Numbered from the stretch's first letter, positions 9,941-23,255 are shown. The stretch is DNA of 64,000 bases from Theocolax elegans (GCA_026168455.1 CM047427.1:65414162-65478161); one strand, 5' to 3'. Translations and numbers: made by a program. The notes: a model not told the origin generated them from the sequence alone.

Positions 9941-12548
9941 TTCACATTTTAACTCTTCACGACCGATAACAGTCGGCTAGAATTTCAAGTTATTTTCACA
10001 TATCGGTTTTTGAATTTCTACCTTATTTTACATTTATTCGCATACCAGTTTATGAGTATAGCATATACGTCTAATGACTATCAACATTCATATACAGTTG
10101 CAATTTATAAACTAATGCGCTGAAATATTGATTAAAATTCATAAGCGTAGGAAGGCTACAAATAAATGTTCTTATTAACCGCAATTAACAGACGTTCGCC
10201 TACACGGTAATATCGGTGTATCTTCTATTTTTTTTATTGCAATCTAAACTTTAAACTTCTGTTTGTTAAACAATTATGAATTGCTTTTTTTAGAACAATA
10301 TTATAGATAATATCGCAGAGCTGTCTAAAATATATAGTTAAAAAAAATTAAAACGGAATCAAAATATAAATATCAATAATGCAATAATCAAAAACATTAT
10401 CATAATCAGTAGTTATGGGCATAAAATGAAAATTCGTTAACACTGTACGATATAAACGCGAATAATTACATATTGAATTTATTCATTAATTTGCAATCTA
10501 ACAATAATTGTCAGTTCTCCACCGACGGCGTTCGAGTGTATGGTTGATTCACAACAAAAACCTATTATCGCGTGTATACAATAGTGTATTTGCGTTCATG
10601 CATAAAACAAGTGGGCGAAAATCTCAGTATGCTGTCATTTTTCTTTTCTCGTACACAATCGCGCGCCGATTTCTCAATTTCTCTGTCATTAATCTATACA
10701 GATTGTGGAGGCGAAACGTATATTACGGTTGCTACCCACACCTGTTTCTACGCAACGCAGGAGATGTGCTTCCGAGACACAGTTACATACACTGCCAATT
10801 ACCGCGATACAAGAACGCGACACGGTCACACAGTGTTAGATATACGTATATGTATTATCTCGTATTTAGGTGTTAATCTATTCGAAATAATTCTTTGTTA
10901 CCTTTATTTTTCATCGGTCAGTTCGTTGTTTAGTTTATTAAAATTGATTCTATATTAATTTCTTATAAAAATAGCTTTCGTTTCAATCATAAATTTTGAT
11001 AACACCACTAATTATAAAATTTTGTCTTATTAAAACTAATGCACAAACTGGTCGTGATCAGATTTTTTTTAAACAAAAATTTAGTTTACTAAAAAAATAA
11101 AAAACTTTATACGAGTTCAATAGCTATAGATGTTTATCTGTTTGAGAAGGAAGGTCGTTGACCCTATATGCACCCGCATCTGCATACCATTATATGACAC
11201 ATTTAAGAATATGTCGTTAAAGTAAATATAACTACGTACAATGAAAAAAAGAAAACTAAAGACAATATATGTTTACTTTAAAAAAACGTTAATCTTGAAA
11301 ATGAAATGCACACTCTTAGAATGTTTATTCAGAAGCACCACGCGACACAAAAGCAGGTTAAACACGAGCAAAAAATAAAATAAAAGTAACTTATACGTAT
11401 CGCAGAATCGGTAAAGCTAAAATTTCAGCGCAAAATAATATAAAAAAAATCAAAAAACTGTATACTGTAGTTACAGTTAAAAAGTATGGTGTATACAAGT
11501 CGGCTTTAAAATTACACGAGCAAGAGTTATACAAGAATAAAAAGGTGTAAAATATCCTACGGAATTTCGGGTGTAAAGGCCGTATACCAATTAATCGCTG
11601 CCTCGGGACAAAAGGACTTGGGACTTTGTGCGGAAGGTATATATGCAAGTATCGTTTAGCGCAAGAAAAACACGCGAACCCGCACTCGCGGCTTATTAAT
11701 GGTGTCAAGCTTCTGTTTTTCTTTTGCGGAGATATTCGCAACTGCGGCGCAAGAGTCGCGTGTTTCGCATAATCCACCGTATAGCATCTGTTTTCCGCGT
11801 AGGTCGACACTTGCCTACCCCCGCATTTCCTGTTTCTCTCTTTCTTTTGCTCAGCGCGATCAAAAGTCTCTTTCTTTACTTCGAGCTTACTCTGAGATTC
11901 GTAGAATTTGAATTGCGTTACAGTAACTACGTTATAGTTATCGACTGTGATAAAGTATCAATTAAATCGCTATAAAATTAATTTTATCGGGTCGTGATAA
12001 ATATTATAAATAGATATAGTGTGTAGAAAAAAAATAATTACAAAAATTGTATTTCCGATATTATTTATCAAATTTTATGAAATTCCACGTGTAACAATTA
12101 TTATAAATAATCATATATATATATATGTATATATTAATGATAAACGTTTACTTAACTGGTTACCGCAAAGTCAACTTTTATCCGTAAGAATAAAATTCAA
12201 TTGTAATTAATAAAATATAACAATATTTAAAAAAGACGCGCTCTTGTTTCAAACGATTGATCTTTGTGCAAAATTTGAGACTAAAATACAATCCTGTTTT
12301 CGTCAATTCGATTCAATACTTTACCAGAAAGTATTGATTATGTTATCCATTCGCTTCCGATTGAATCGAAAACGCAATTTTTGGTTTCGGTTGACAAGGT
12401 GGGGAGGGGGACACAAGTTGACTTTGGCACCCCTTTACTATAAGTAATCAGAACAGAATTTAGATGATTGCATAACAATTATTATAGGCATGACATAATA
12501 CAATAATGATAATTTAATAAATTACTTGTATATATCTAATAAATGAAA
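9941..12548. other. Mixed spacer with GC-richer patches, no gene seen
   Basis: AT-rich DNA with moderately GC-richer patches at about 10500-10870 and 11560-11910. Several frames overlap in different phases and strands within these patches (10508-10958 plus, 11391-11810 minus, 11699-11975 plus), the usual sign of stop-poor composition rather than coding. No domains or consistent splice borders were seen. Confidence 0.5.
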
Positions 12549-12725
12549 GACCTATGGTTCTGGGTTCGATTCTCGGTCTTTGCTGATTGATACAAATATC
12601 ACTGGGAAATGTATTATCTAGCAAGTGCTTCCTTCTTAAAGACATCGTATAACCTCCGTCATTGATTAGCACCGACTTGGAAACATAACGTGCAACGTTA
12701 AAAATAATAAAAGAAAAAATTATTA
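12549..12725 (+). mobile_element. tRNA-derived SINE, copy 2 (5'-truncated)
   Basis: This copy starts just before the box-B-like GGTTCGATTCT (12563-12573) and lacks the box A half of the tRNA head. It then follows copy 1 through the body: GATTGATACAA, a CACTGG(G/C)AATGTATT-like block, CAAGTGCTT, an ATCGTATAACCTCCGTC-like block, GATTAGCACCG and AACGTTAAAA. It ends in an A-rich tail. Truncation at the 5' end is typical of LINE-driven retrotransposition. Flanking AATAAATG and ATTAAATG may be a decayed target-site duplication. Divergence from copy 1 is visible but moderate, with several substitutions spread over the body. Confidence 0.8.
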
Positions 12726-14749
12726 AATGTCTATAACTAATTGCTTTTTAATATAAAGAAAAGCAAAATAACTATCAGAAAATGTTGGTTTAATTAAAGT
12801 AATAAGTATATTACGGTTTAAAATGTAACTTCGCGTTGCGAGACTTGTTCTTAATATATTCAAAATATAAACTCTAAAGTTCTTTTAATTAGATTTTTTA
12901 ATTATGCACACTACGAATTTCTCTTCCGTTTAATTGTTTTACTACATTTTCTCCAAAATTTGTGCTGCGCAAATTTTCAGTATATAAAGAATATAAAATT
13001 TTATTACCGTGTAAGATTTATATAATTGAAATCTGTACCCCTTTTTTGTAAAATATACGCATCTCCTTCAATTTTCATTAATAATATTCATATGAAGAAA
13101 ATTAATTATAATTTCAAATGTTAAATAAAATATCGTTATAAAATATGTACACGCATACGATATACGATTATACAAAAATTCATATTTATGCGATACTTAA
13201 CTTAAATTTCTGTTAAAGTATAAACAGTAAATAATAAACGTGTAAAACCGTTGTGATATTACAAGATTAAATTTTCTGACATCTATTAAAACATTATAAA
13301 ATGTCAACCATAAGATGAAAACATAGTAAAATTTAAACCATTTAAAGCAAAGCTTATACATCAAATGAAAACCAAGAGAATTTCACAGAAGTGAAGTGAA
13401 GTTATTACTTACATCTATATAACTAAGAAATTTCGCAATATTCTATTTTATTATTACAAGGTAGTTTCAAGCTTTACAATATTTGCTCTCTCGAGGATTT
13501 AGTAACTCAAGTATTTAAAACTTTTTACCGTTTAAGTAGATTTCTTTTTATCTTTTTTTAAGTGCATAAGTATACTTATTTCAATTTATTCGTAAAGCAA
13601 GTTTTTGTACACAAGCGTTTTTAATTTTCTAAATTGTGTATGCTTGCGCATAATATACTCTGCGCTATTCGAAAGAAAAATGAAAAACATATTTATAATC
13701 GCATTATGTATATTAATAAATATAGCGCTTGCAATAAATTAAGGCAATTGATCTTGATTGAAGGGAACATCAAATGACATTATTGAAAGGAAGTATCTTA
13801 AACGTTGCAATGCATCAAGGACCAATCTCAGTCGAAAATCTTTAGAAGTTGAGCACACGACGCGTCAAGTCTCGTTACGCGCGTAAGTACTAAATCCGCG
13901 TTATTAATCAAACGCTTCAATAGAAAGTTTCTAGTGTTACTTTGATCGAAAAAGAAGAGGAAAAAGGTAGCTCGTGCCAGTTGGGCATGTATATAGACAT
14001 GTACCTTAGACCACTTTTCTTCTTCTAACTTTTTTCCTTTTGCTGGTTTCTTTAGCGGTACTCGGTTAAGCCACTAGTTAATATTAGCTAGCGCTTTTAA
14101 CGTCGTTTCGCCAGCACCGCCAAGCCGGTGTTTTAACTCGCGTGGGAGTAAAGCGAGCTACCGTCGCTGCCTTTAATGTTTACTTTACGCGACCGTAAAA
14201 CTTTATTATAATTAACGTGAGCTTGAGCCCGCAACCCGCGCGCGCGTGCAACTTAAAAAAAAAAGAAGACGGGAAAGAGGATGCGCGCAATGACGCGGCC
14301 ACTCTACGTCGACGACGTCATTATGGCTAACTTGTAATCTGCGGGAATCCACATTGTCTCGACTTTCAGATGCAGACGAGATTTTGAGTGCTCTAGGTAA
14401 ATTATTCCTATAATATTGTGTACTGCAACCCGCACTCTATTTCGTCTATCTATGCAGATTTATATATACATATTCGACGTATACGTATATAAAACTCGTA
14501 CGCGTTAATCACCTTGTAGAGTTAAAACGATTTATATTTAAATCTGCTTATACCATTAAATTTTTCAATTTCATTGTACTTCATTCTTAGTTTATTTGCT
14601 GCACAGCTCGTAATTTACTGTCAAAGATTAATCATTAGCTCTTGTGTTTTAAATTGTGCAGTACAATTGCAAACTATACACGTTTCGCTTTATCTCATTT
14701 TACTTTCTCTCGCGTTTTAACAAATTAATGCGGAAAAGGTAGCATTAAA

Positions 14750-14772
14750 ATATATATATATATATATATATA
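14750..14772. repeat. (TA)n microsatellite
   Basis: A perfect TA dinucleotide run next to the GC-richer patch. Confidence 0.85.
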
Positions 14773-15914
14773 AATATATATGCACGTATTATGTACGCGC
14801 GGGAACGCCGTGTCCCTGTGTCAATTAATTATTTAACTATTCAATTTAGCATTCGTGTAATATATAAGTAATCCAATTAATTTATCTATCGAGGACGCAA
14901 ATTTATCAAGACGGTGCAATTTTTTAATCGAAGCTCCCACGAGTAAAATCCATTCACGCGAATGTCGAGGAAAGATTAAATTCGCGTAGGAATTCGCGGT
15001 GCAAAATCACAATTCCCAAGTCACCTATTTCGTATAATTGCCATCCATTTGCATTATCCAGACGGACTTCGATATTTATTAATTATAATTCATCGAGATT
15101 GTGCGGTAGACAGATCCAACGAAATCTCGATGCATTTCACGGGTAATCGATTATGCGTAAACGTGAACTTTTAAAAATTATAATTTACAGGAGCTTATGG
15201 GCTCAATCGAATATTGAAAACATTTTGATTGATTAAACAGACAACTGCCAATGGTATATCTATTGTAATAATAATAAATGTTTCACTTAAAAAAAAGTTA
15301 AATAAATGTATGATTCATGATGAATTAATAATGTAATATTGATTTGCGGTATATAAATCTTATATACATTTTTTCTATATTTGTGTAAATATTTCATAAA
15401 AAAAAGTTTTATATCAAAGAATAACCAAAGTTTTATTTTTACGAATTTATAAATTTTCTATTGCTATTATTCTGCAATATAGAGATAGATAGATACACAC
15501 GCATGAAGTCGATATTTTGTATATTTGAAGATAAATATTTTCAAAGCTTTTTGTATATTGCTGCAATGATTAAATTCTTTTTTATTTAAATATACTTTAT
15601 TGTAGACCTGTACACATTTTAGAATAATTAAATAATAAAAAATCATACGTATAGGTACGTGAAATAAATCTTTGTAATGCAGCATCTACTCTGGAAGCCT
15701 ATAATATTCATAACGAATATATTGTAAGAATAAGAAATTAATAATAGACTTTAGTATTGTAAATATGCGAATAATCTGGATTCGCTACACATCGTAAGTA
15801 TGTGCATAGTGTAATTGAATGTTTACCATACGTCGAAATAGGTAATTTAAAATATGACCAAATATTTCGCGACACAGATTCCATTCCCTTGTATCGTTAT
15901 TCGCACGTATATGT

Positions 15915-15955
15915 CTCTCTCCCTCTCTCTCTTTCTCTCGCTCTTTCTTTCTCTA
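15915..15955. repeat. CT-rich microsatellite, interrupted
   Basis: An interrupted CT tract immediately upstream of the candidate TATA/initiator pair at 15986-16017. Confidence 0.75.
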
Positions 15956-15985
15956 CATATACCTAGCCAGTGATGCTGTCAGAGG

Positions 15986-16020
15986 TTAAAATACCAGTCG
16001 ACCGAATCCGTTCAGTGAAA
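15986..16020 (+). promoter_or_regulatory. Candidate core promoter, TATA-like plus TCAGTG initiator
   Basis: A TATA-like TTAAAATA at 15986-15993 lies about 28 bp upstream of TCAGTG (12 to 17 past 16000), the arthropod initiator consensus. A pyrimidine-rich tract lies just upstream. The spacing is close to that expected for Drosophila-type core promoters (established knowledge). No coding exon downstream was identified; the 70-codon frame at 16043-16255 has no ATG near its start and no domain. Confidence 0.25.
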
Positions 16021-17940
16021 GCATTAGAACAGCGAGCTCGTTTTGGACTCAGCGAATATTGATTTCGATTGTTGTGAGACAAAACACAGGCTCTGTTTCC
16101 ATCATGTGAATCGCTTGCAATTGATGTCAACTTTTACGAGCAACCGGTTGCTCACCTTTTTTTTTCTTCATTCTTTTTTTTGTAAACCACATTGCTATTC
16201 TGAGGCACGTAAGCAAAAAATTGTTCTACCGATAATAATTCGCATTGTTGGATGAAAAATAAATGGTGTAAATTGTGAAACAAACTATTTATTATTTTTA
16301 CTGCAGAATACTATAGTTATTAGTAATAAATGCATTTACAGACGTATAGGGATTACGATAAAAACTACGAAGTTGATAAGGTTTCGCGAAAACTTTGCAT
16401 AAGTTTACGACGCAAAAATTAACCAAAATCGAGTTGCTCAATTATATTCTGAATACCTTGATAAACTAAAGCAGAGATGATACTATATTAAAAAAAATGT
16501 TTCATATTCAATTCCTTCTGTTTATACTGAGAAAATAAAATGTACACTTTATCAGTCAATTTCAAATTTCAAACCACATAATCTAGATCTGATACTACTG
16601 AATTTATCATAAATATATTGTACGAAGAGTAGTAATGTACATAATCAATAAGTCGTTATTTAATCTTACAAGCATTTTTAATTTTGTTTTCATGGAGCTA
16701 TTTTTACATATACGACGAAAATCTGAATACAAGTACTAGTTTATAATTAATAATAAAATACAGTAATTACTAATAATAATGTACCTATATTTAGTAATAT
16801 CTCGTCGAGTATTAGAGGATCCCGTGCGATCACGTAAACTGTTTATTCTCGTATTTATTTAATTTAACACATTCTGTGTGGTTAATCTATAAAAATCTAT
16901 AGTAAACAGGTACTGGGAGGAAGATTTACATAATGAACCTGATTTGCTTGTTTATTATTACGGTTGAACGCTTTGTAATAGTGCAAACGAAGTATAAAAT
17001 CTATATTTATTTTCTATTCTAATGCAAATGAGCGTATATTTTTTGAGTTTTAAGCTAAAAAATATTCGAAGGTAGAGAGCCGCAGGCAGCCAAATAAACT
17101 CATTTCAGTGTTAGAATGCAAAACCGCTGTGAAAGCAGAAAAACGCCAAGGGTTAAAAATGTGAGACTGGGAAAGAACGAAATAGAACTAGAGAATTAGA
17201 GTAAAAGGAGCAAATAGTGAAATAAATCGAGAGAAGGACAGAGTAGTCGAATGAGAACGAAGCGGAGGGAAAAGAGAGGAAGATTTCCAAGTACCAGGGT
17301 AACGAAGGACTGTCGTAGCAATTATGCTAAAGTTAATTACGCAATTACGGATTCGCGGTCGCGCGGAAAAGCTTTTTTCTACTTCTACAACTTCAATACG
17401 TATTTTCTCTATCTTTTCCTTATTTATTATTTTCTTTCTTTCACAATGAATTTTGTCAATTTTTATTTAAACAAAGGGTTTTTTAATGCATTATTTATTG
17501 TTTTCGTACAGGTAATATTTAAGAAATAGAAAAATTATTATTTTTTACCTACTGAAATTATATACATATCATACATAAACGTTTTGAAATATACACGTTC
17601 ACGAATACATAATTTTTTAAGTGAAGTTTTCTTTCGAGATAGTATGAAAAGTAAAGTATAAATCTAGCTGAAGAAAAAATTAAAGAAAGACTTTTTAACT
17701 GTTTTCTTTTTAAATTTTTCATATGAAAACTACAAAAAATTAATTTAACATTTTATTTTTATTTTATTAAAGATGCAATGTGTAGTTGCGAAATGTTAAT
17801 ATAGGTATTATGTTCAAACCATATTTGCTAGATCATGCATCATCAACTTTATTTAAACTCATATTCAAGTCTTAGTCCTTGGTGATTATTCAAGCATCTC
17901 TAGAATTTACGCGAGTTTTGTAAACACCTATAAAAGCCCT

Positions 17941-18019
17941 GTGGTGTCTATTAACACCACTGTGGGGACATAAATAAAAAATTTAATAATTTGTTGCTAG
18001 ACACCGAAGAACAACAAAT
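17941..18019. repeat. Cluster of short inverted repeats
   Basis: GTGGTGT (17941-17947) pairs with ACACCAC (17954-17960). GGTGTCT (17943-17949) can alternatively pair with AGACACC (17999-18005). ATTTGTTG (17989-17996) pairs with CAACAAAT (18012-18019). The 14-mer GTGGGGACATAAAT at 17962-17975 recurs at 18495-18508. The dense, mutually exclusive pairings suggest a foldback or transposon terminus, but no full element was delimited. Confidence 0.4.
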
Positions 18020-18067
18020 CATCAATTATTCACTTAGTTATTAAATTAAATATATTTTTTTATCGTT

Positions 18068-18085
18068 AAACTTAAATTTAAGTTT
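18068..18085. repeat. 18-bp perfect palindrome
   Basis: AAACTTAAATTTAAGTTT is its own reverse complement. It lies in AT-rich DNA and may be chance. Confidence 0.6.
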
Positions 18086-18354
18086 CACTATCAACAATAC
18101 ATACACCTTTTTTCTATTTATTAAACTTACTAAAATCTTTAAAGGTTTATATACAAACTATAATCCGCACATTGTTTAGCGGTACACAACAACCGTTTTT
18201 TTAAGTGTATTCAGATTATATTATTCAAAAAGAACTTTACTATCTTATAGGAGGACAAACTTGTGACAAGTAATTTGGATAATATTATAAGTATTTCTAT
18301 GAGTTTTTTTATTTGATAGCATTTTGATTAAAAAAGTTATTGACGAGGGTGCTG

Positions 18355-18379
18355 CTCTCTCTCTCTCTATATATATATA
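18355..18379. repeat. Compound (CT)n(AT)n microsatellite
   Basis: A CT run passes directly into a TA run. Confidence 0.8.
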
Positions 18380-19515
18380 ACATAGGGTAATTATTTAATA
18401 TTAAGAAACGAAATTGCAATTTTTCGAATTTTCATACAGAAATTTTTCGAATGGAATAGTACATAAAGATATCAAGTAACCAAAATTTTTTAGGGTGGGG
18501 ACATAAATTTTGTGTAATCTAGAGAGAGCCTGTTGACGAAAACCTTCCGAATCCCACACCATATCTAACGATGTTATTTAACTTGTGAACGCATTTTTTT
18601 GCTAATAACTAATATGTTTGTTAAAAGGCAGCAAAGATGTTCGAAAATTCCCCAATAACTGAGTGAAATTGGTAAATTTAATTTTGCTTTTTTATAAATA
18701 AAGTAAGTCTAATTAAAATGATTGATATTTAATTAATGCGACCTAGTGACAAATGAATCAATCCATAGTATTTCAGAGCATCTGGTAATTTATCCATCGA
18801 TGTGGTCCATTGGTGGGTCATCAACGGAATTTATACACGAGGTGCGATGTAGATGCTTTTCTCTTTTGCGCGTGCCACCACTGCGTTATTGGCGCCTGGA
18901 ATAAACGGAATTCCGTTCGGACAGGCGGACGTTGTGCCTGGTGACTACGTGGTGGAAATAATTATGTACCGCTTGGGCTCTTCTTTTTCTTCTCCCCTTA
19001 GGAGCATATACGTGCACCCGGCATTCATTCGTGTATTTTTATATCCACTGATGTGTACGTGCGCCGATGAATATGCATATAGTCCACGACGATGCTGACG
19101 GACTCCCTTATGTATTTGATAATTATACGATACAATAACCAAATTATTTAAAAAATATCTCAATTACAAAGATTATTACAAAAGCTTAGTGCGATCTAGG
19201 TTTAAAAGAAATTTTGAATTAGGTTTACACATGCACCATCAAATTATATACAATTGTTATTCCCTTATGTATACATGCCACATTAAATTATATTGCAAAT
19301 TAATTATTGTACATTTCATGTATTGCAATTTTCGTCTAGGATTAATCTCTATAATACATGATAATAGACAGTCAATTTATTGATAATGATACTGTTATAA
19401 AATTGATAATACAATTAAGATATTAATAAAATTAAGTTTGAATATCATCAATAAATATAATACTTTCCTCGATAAGTAATTAATTGATAAAAATTAAATA
19501 TCTATTTGCGATTCA
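18380..19515. other. Spacer with a GC-richer patch at 18.8-19.1 kb
   Basis: AT-rich flanks surround a CpG-richer block at about 18770-19110. The opposing frames at 18853-19098 (+) and 18945-19163 (-) overlap and neither carries a recognisable domain. Confidence 0.5.
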
Positions 19516-19590
19516 GTACGACCTAGTTGGCATAGAGCATTGAGCTATCGTTCAAACAATGGTCGGAAACATTAGTTTCAAACTGTCTGG
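19516..19590 (+). other. Possible decayed tRNA-like element
   Basis: A box-A-like ACCTAGTTGGCATAGAGC (19520-19537) is followed by an anticodon-arm-like stem (ATTGA…TCAAACAAT) and, about 50 bp downstream, a degenerate box-B-like GTTTCAAACT. The order and spacing resemble a tRNA or tRNA-SINE head, but box B is poorly conserved and no second copy of the flanking sequence was found here. It could be chance. Confidence 0.25.
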
Positions 19591-22500
19591 ATTTGATATG
19601 AATCTTAATTTAGTTGTTGCCCATGAGCTCAATCGTTAGATAACCGCAAGTGCATACTCATTCAATGTTTAACTAACTGTTTGATAAAATGCCGTTATTG
19701 TAGAGAATGCATTATCTATTTATGTTATGAAAATCAATTAAAATTTACACCAACTTGAGGCATAAACTGATCATATTATTCTTACGAATGAAAATGTTGT
19801 TCCACCAAAACTTGATACATGTGTCTTTTTTGTACCATTATTTAATGATAAATAAAAATTCGAAATTTCTATTTAACATGATTAATCCTTTACAGGATTA
19901 TTAAATTAACAGTGTAACGTTTTTATCGTAAAACTTATTTGCATTTTAAATATTTTTAATTATTAGTTAGAAAAATGTATGCTTAAAAGTGAATAATGTC
20001 GTAAAAAACAGTAAATTATTAAACTGAAATTTAAATCACCGATTGTGAGTAGGATATTGACGATACTTATACATAAGTTTTTATTAAAGCAGAAAAATAG
20101 TACATTTGTTAAAAAAAGACTTCTTAGTTAAACCTTTCAGATCCATTAAGTAAGATAATTCATGACAAGAAAATTTTACTAAATTATATTAATAATTAAT
20201 TTTAAACAAAAAATATTAATATTTTATATAACTGTGGAAACCTGTATCAGCACCATCAAACTATGCGTGATTAATTTAATATTAACTTCTAAAAAATCTT
20301 TCCACTCTAATAAAATATTTCTTCGAAATTGATTAGACAATCGCATAAAAGTAGTTCAGACGATTAATAAATTATAGTTGTCTATTTAAAATAGATACCG
20401 AGAAATCGAGAAGCTAACACAAGTGGAAAAGACTGAATCCCTTTCGAGTGCAGTATGCCTGTTTATTTTAATCGCAGAAGGAAGCTGTCGCAACCCTAAT
20501 CTCTTCGTCTCTAGTTTCTTCGGCACTCTCTTTTCCTCATTTTAGCCCTCGTTTTCTCTATCCTCGATGTACACAAACGTCTTTTTTTACTTCGGAGAAC
20601 TTCCTTCTACAATCTCTATTTTTTGCTCTTACTCCTGGCTTTTTCCTAATTTATTTACGTTCCTCTTCCTCGCGATACGGACCAATCGCAATAGCACAAC
20701 ATTTAAGGAACCTTGGCCTTTTATTTTCTCTTCCATCCCGACGTTTCACTTGTGTATGCACAAGTATAGATGAGCAAATGGATTTACGTTTTTACGTCTT
20801 TGTGTCCCGGGACACCCCAACCTTTAAAAAATTCACCAAGAAGTAATTTCGTTTTCTTTTTTTCTCTCTTTATCCTCGCTTCGCTTCCGTAAAATTGATT
20901 TCTTTCCGTACTTTCTCGAGTTCTTGCGCTTCCTCGCGCTTACCAATTCGGTATAATATAACGTGGATTTCCTTGAAAAGTATGTCACCGCTATTAAATA
21001 TTAGCAATTGAAATTCTTTTCCAAGCCTATAATTTTGCATCTCAAACATTTTGCATCGCGTAGATGAAAGTATTTAACAATTGACATATACCTACATTTT
21101 TTATAATTTCATATGTATATAAAACTAGCATATAGTTTGAGGCACACATTCCGATTGATATTGCTTATTATTGAATTTAGATTGGAATTTTGTTGAAAAA
21201 TTTAAAATCTATAAGTGACGGTTTATACGAGTTATTGGAACGCAAATTTTTTAAATAACTTTAAAATATAACTTTACAGCCTTGTTTTTATTTCAAGAAT
21301 ATATTTTTACATAGATAGAATAGTACGATGTACGTATATCAGATACTATAATAATATGTGCGCAATTTATTTGATTATATTATTATTTAAGAAAATCATG
21401 ATTATTATTGAAAATGTAAGAAGCTCAATTTATAATAAATTTTCAGTTAACAGTACGTTTGATACAACACAATAAAAATCATAAAATAATGATATCGAAA
21501 TGTCACAACAATATGTCAACCTAGTATTTAAAATTAAAGTGATAATGCATTTTTATTTAATGCGTTGTAATGGATTTACACATTTTTTATTTAAACGTAA
21601 TACACTTTAGTACTTTTTTTATTTAGAAATCTGCGAAAAATAATATACGTTAAAAAATGTGATCCAAAATGCAAAAACATGATAAAACGGATGCATGGAT
21701 AGATATGAATCGCACGCACGCGTATGTAAAAAAGAAAGCTCGTCACAATCAGTAATGGAGCTATTTCATTAGCGATTCATTAGGAAGAAAATTGCGCGAA
21801 TTCGTTATCCCGAGGTAGGAAAACAATTAATATTACAGACTCGACGGGGCGCTCGAAAGTGTACTCGAAAAAGCTCCCGAGACAAGCCGTATAACACGTG
21901 TCGTCCATTATGCACGCGGTGCCCTTTAACGCGTTTCTCCCACACGTGCGCGTATCTACCTATATATTGTAATACATTCAACGATATACGTATACGCAGG
22001 TACATGTGCACAAGTGTGCGTGTGTGTATATCTACGAGCCCACCTACGCTCGTCTCATCAATACATTCAATATAAATAAAACGAGCCCTCTGCTTGGACC
22101 CTACGTGATACACCTAGGCTATTACTTTTTCATCCTCTGCCAGGCTGATCTTTCACTTCCGAAGTATATGTACTTCTCTCGATAAATTTGAGAGCAGTTT
22201 ATATACAATTTTTTTCAAGATATCAAATCATCCACCATACATGAGAATTCATTTTTTATACGCATGTACGAATCAGGAGATACTATTATCAAACATACTT
22301 TGACCAAAAATGTTCATAGTAAACATTTTATTTCTACATATTATTCATTTATCCTTAATTATTGTGATTGAAGACACTGATATATAGAAAAAGTAACCTG
22401 AATATACGGTACATAATGAATTTTCAAGAAAATCTACCTTTTAACAAATATAATGCATTTTGTACATATAGGTGAATTGTTAATATAACATATAATATTC

Positions 22501-23255
22501 CTGGTTCGATTTTTCACTTGCAGATATATTCTACGTGTAATAAAAAATTTGTATTAGATTGAAACGCATCTTGGCATTATTAAAAAAAATGTTTCCTATG
22601 TCAATATTCTGCTTTTTTCAAACACTCATCCTGTGAGGTTTTTAGTGACTGGTATTAATACAATTTGCCTTACTGAGTTATAAGGAATAGTCTTTGGTTT
22701 GTGGAGATCAATAAATTCATTTATCATATAATTTATTTAAAAAATATACAATTGTACGATTTTATGCATTCTTTTTCAAATATATTTTTCTATTTTTTAC
22801 TCTTTGGAAAGATATTTTTTCCTTTGCAAATTATTCCCTCCGACAGTATTTGTATTTTTTACATCCATGAAAATCAAGTAAAATGCCAGTCACGTGTATC
22901 GCATGTTATTTTTACTGTAAACTGATGAAATTTGATTAAATGTTTTTTTTATCGTTATTCGCTGGTTAAATCATGCAAAAAGAGAGAAATAGAAAGAGAA
23001 AAGGATTTGTAACTCAAAAAATATAATCGATATTTCATGAATTCATAGAATATTTACCCTAGTGGAAAAGTAAACATTTTTTGGTTAAGTGAAACGTTTT
23101 TTCGGGCATTAATGTACGATTTATGGCCATTTTAATGGCAATGGCCAATTTCTTGTCTAAAAAACGTTTCATAAATGCTCGAATTTCACCTGATACAAAA
23201 TTCAAAGGAGTCCGCCAATAAGTATAAAGACGTTCCAAGACGTATAAATCATGCC
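19591..23255. other. AT-rich spacer with GC-richer patches at 20.4-21.0 and 21.7-22.2 kb
   Basis: No supported gene. The frames at 20567-20773, 21805-22113 (-) and 22701-22925 lack domains and lie in pyrimidine-rich or AT-rich DNA. The CpG-richer patches contain TATA and TGTG runs but no clear element. Confidence 0.5.

Larger units (their letters stand above)
12726..15960. other. AT-rich spacer with a CpG-rich patch at 13.8-15.1 kb
   Basis: AT-rich to about 13830. A long GC-richer stretch (about 13830-14400, and again 14800-15140) then contains GCGCGC blocks, a GACGTCA half of a CRE-like site near 14317, and homeodomain-like TAATTA sites. It also has an exact octamer ATTTGCAT at 15047-15054. 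No coding frame of note. These look like candidate regulatory or conserved non-coding blocks, by composition only. 15141-15900 is AT-rich and empty. Confidence 0.4.
16256..18350. other. AT-rich spacer, no gene seen
   Basis: AT-rich, with a purine-rich segment at about 17080-17350. The 92-codon frame at 17251-17529 ends in AT-rich, F/Y-rich translation and appears spurious. A cluster of inverted repeats at 17941-18019 is listed separately. Confidence 0.5.

Noticed and set aside
11391..11975. Overlapping 139-, 70- and 83-codon frames
   Set aside because: They conflict in strand and phase and share one GC-richer patch. None carries a motif.
13770..13885. Resemblance to the internal region of 5S rRNA (GAAGTTGAGCAC, then a GCGCG and AAGTAC)
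   Set aside because: Only scattered short matches with wrong spacing, and the rest of a 5S gene is missing. Probably chance in a GC-richer patch.
22501..22530. Box-B-like GGTTCGATTTT
   Set aside because: No box A, no tRNA-like pairing and no shared flank with the SINE copies.
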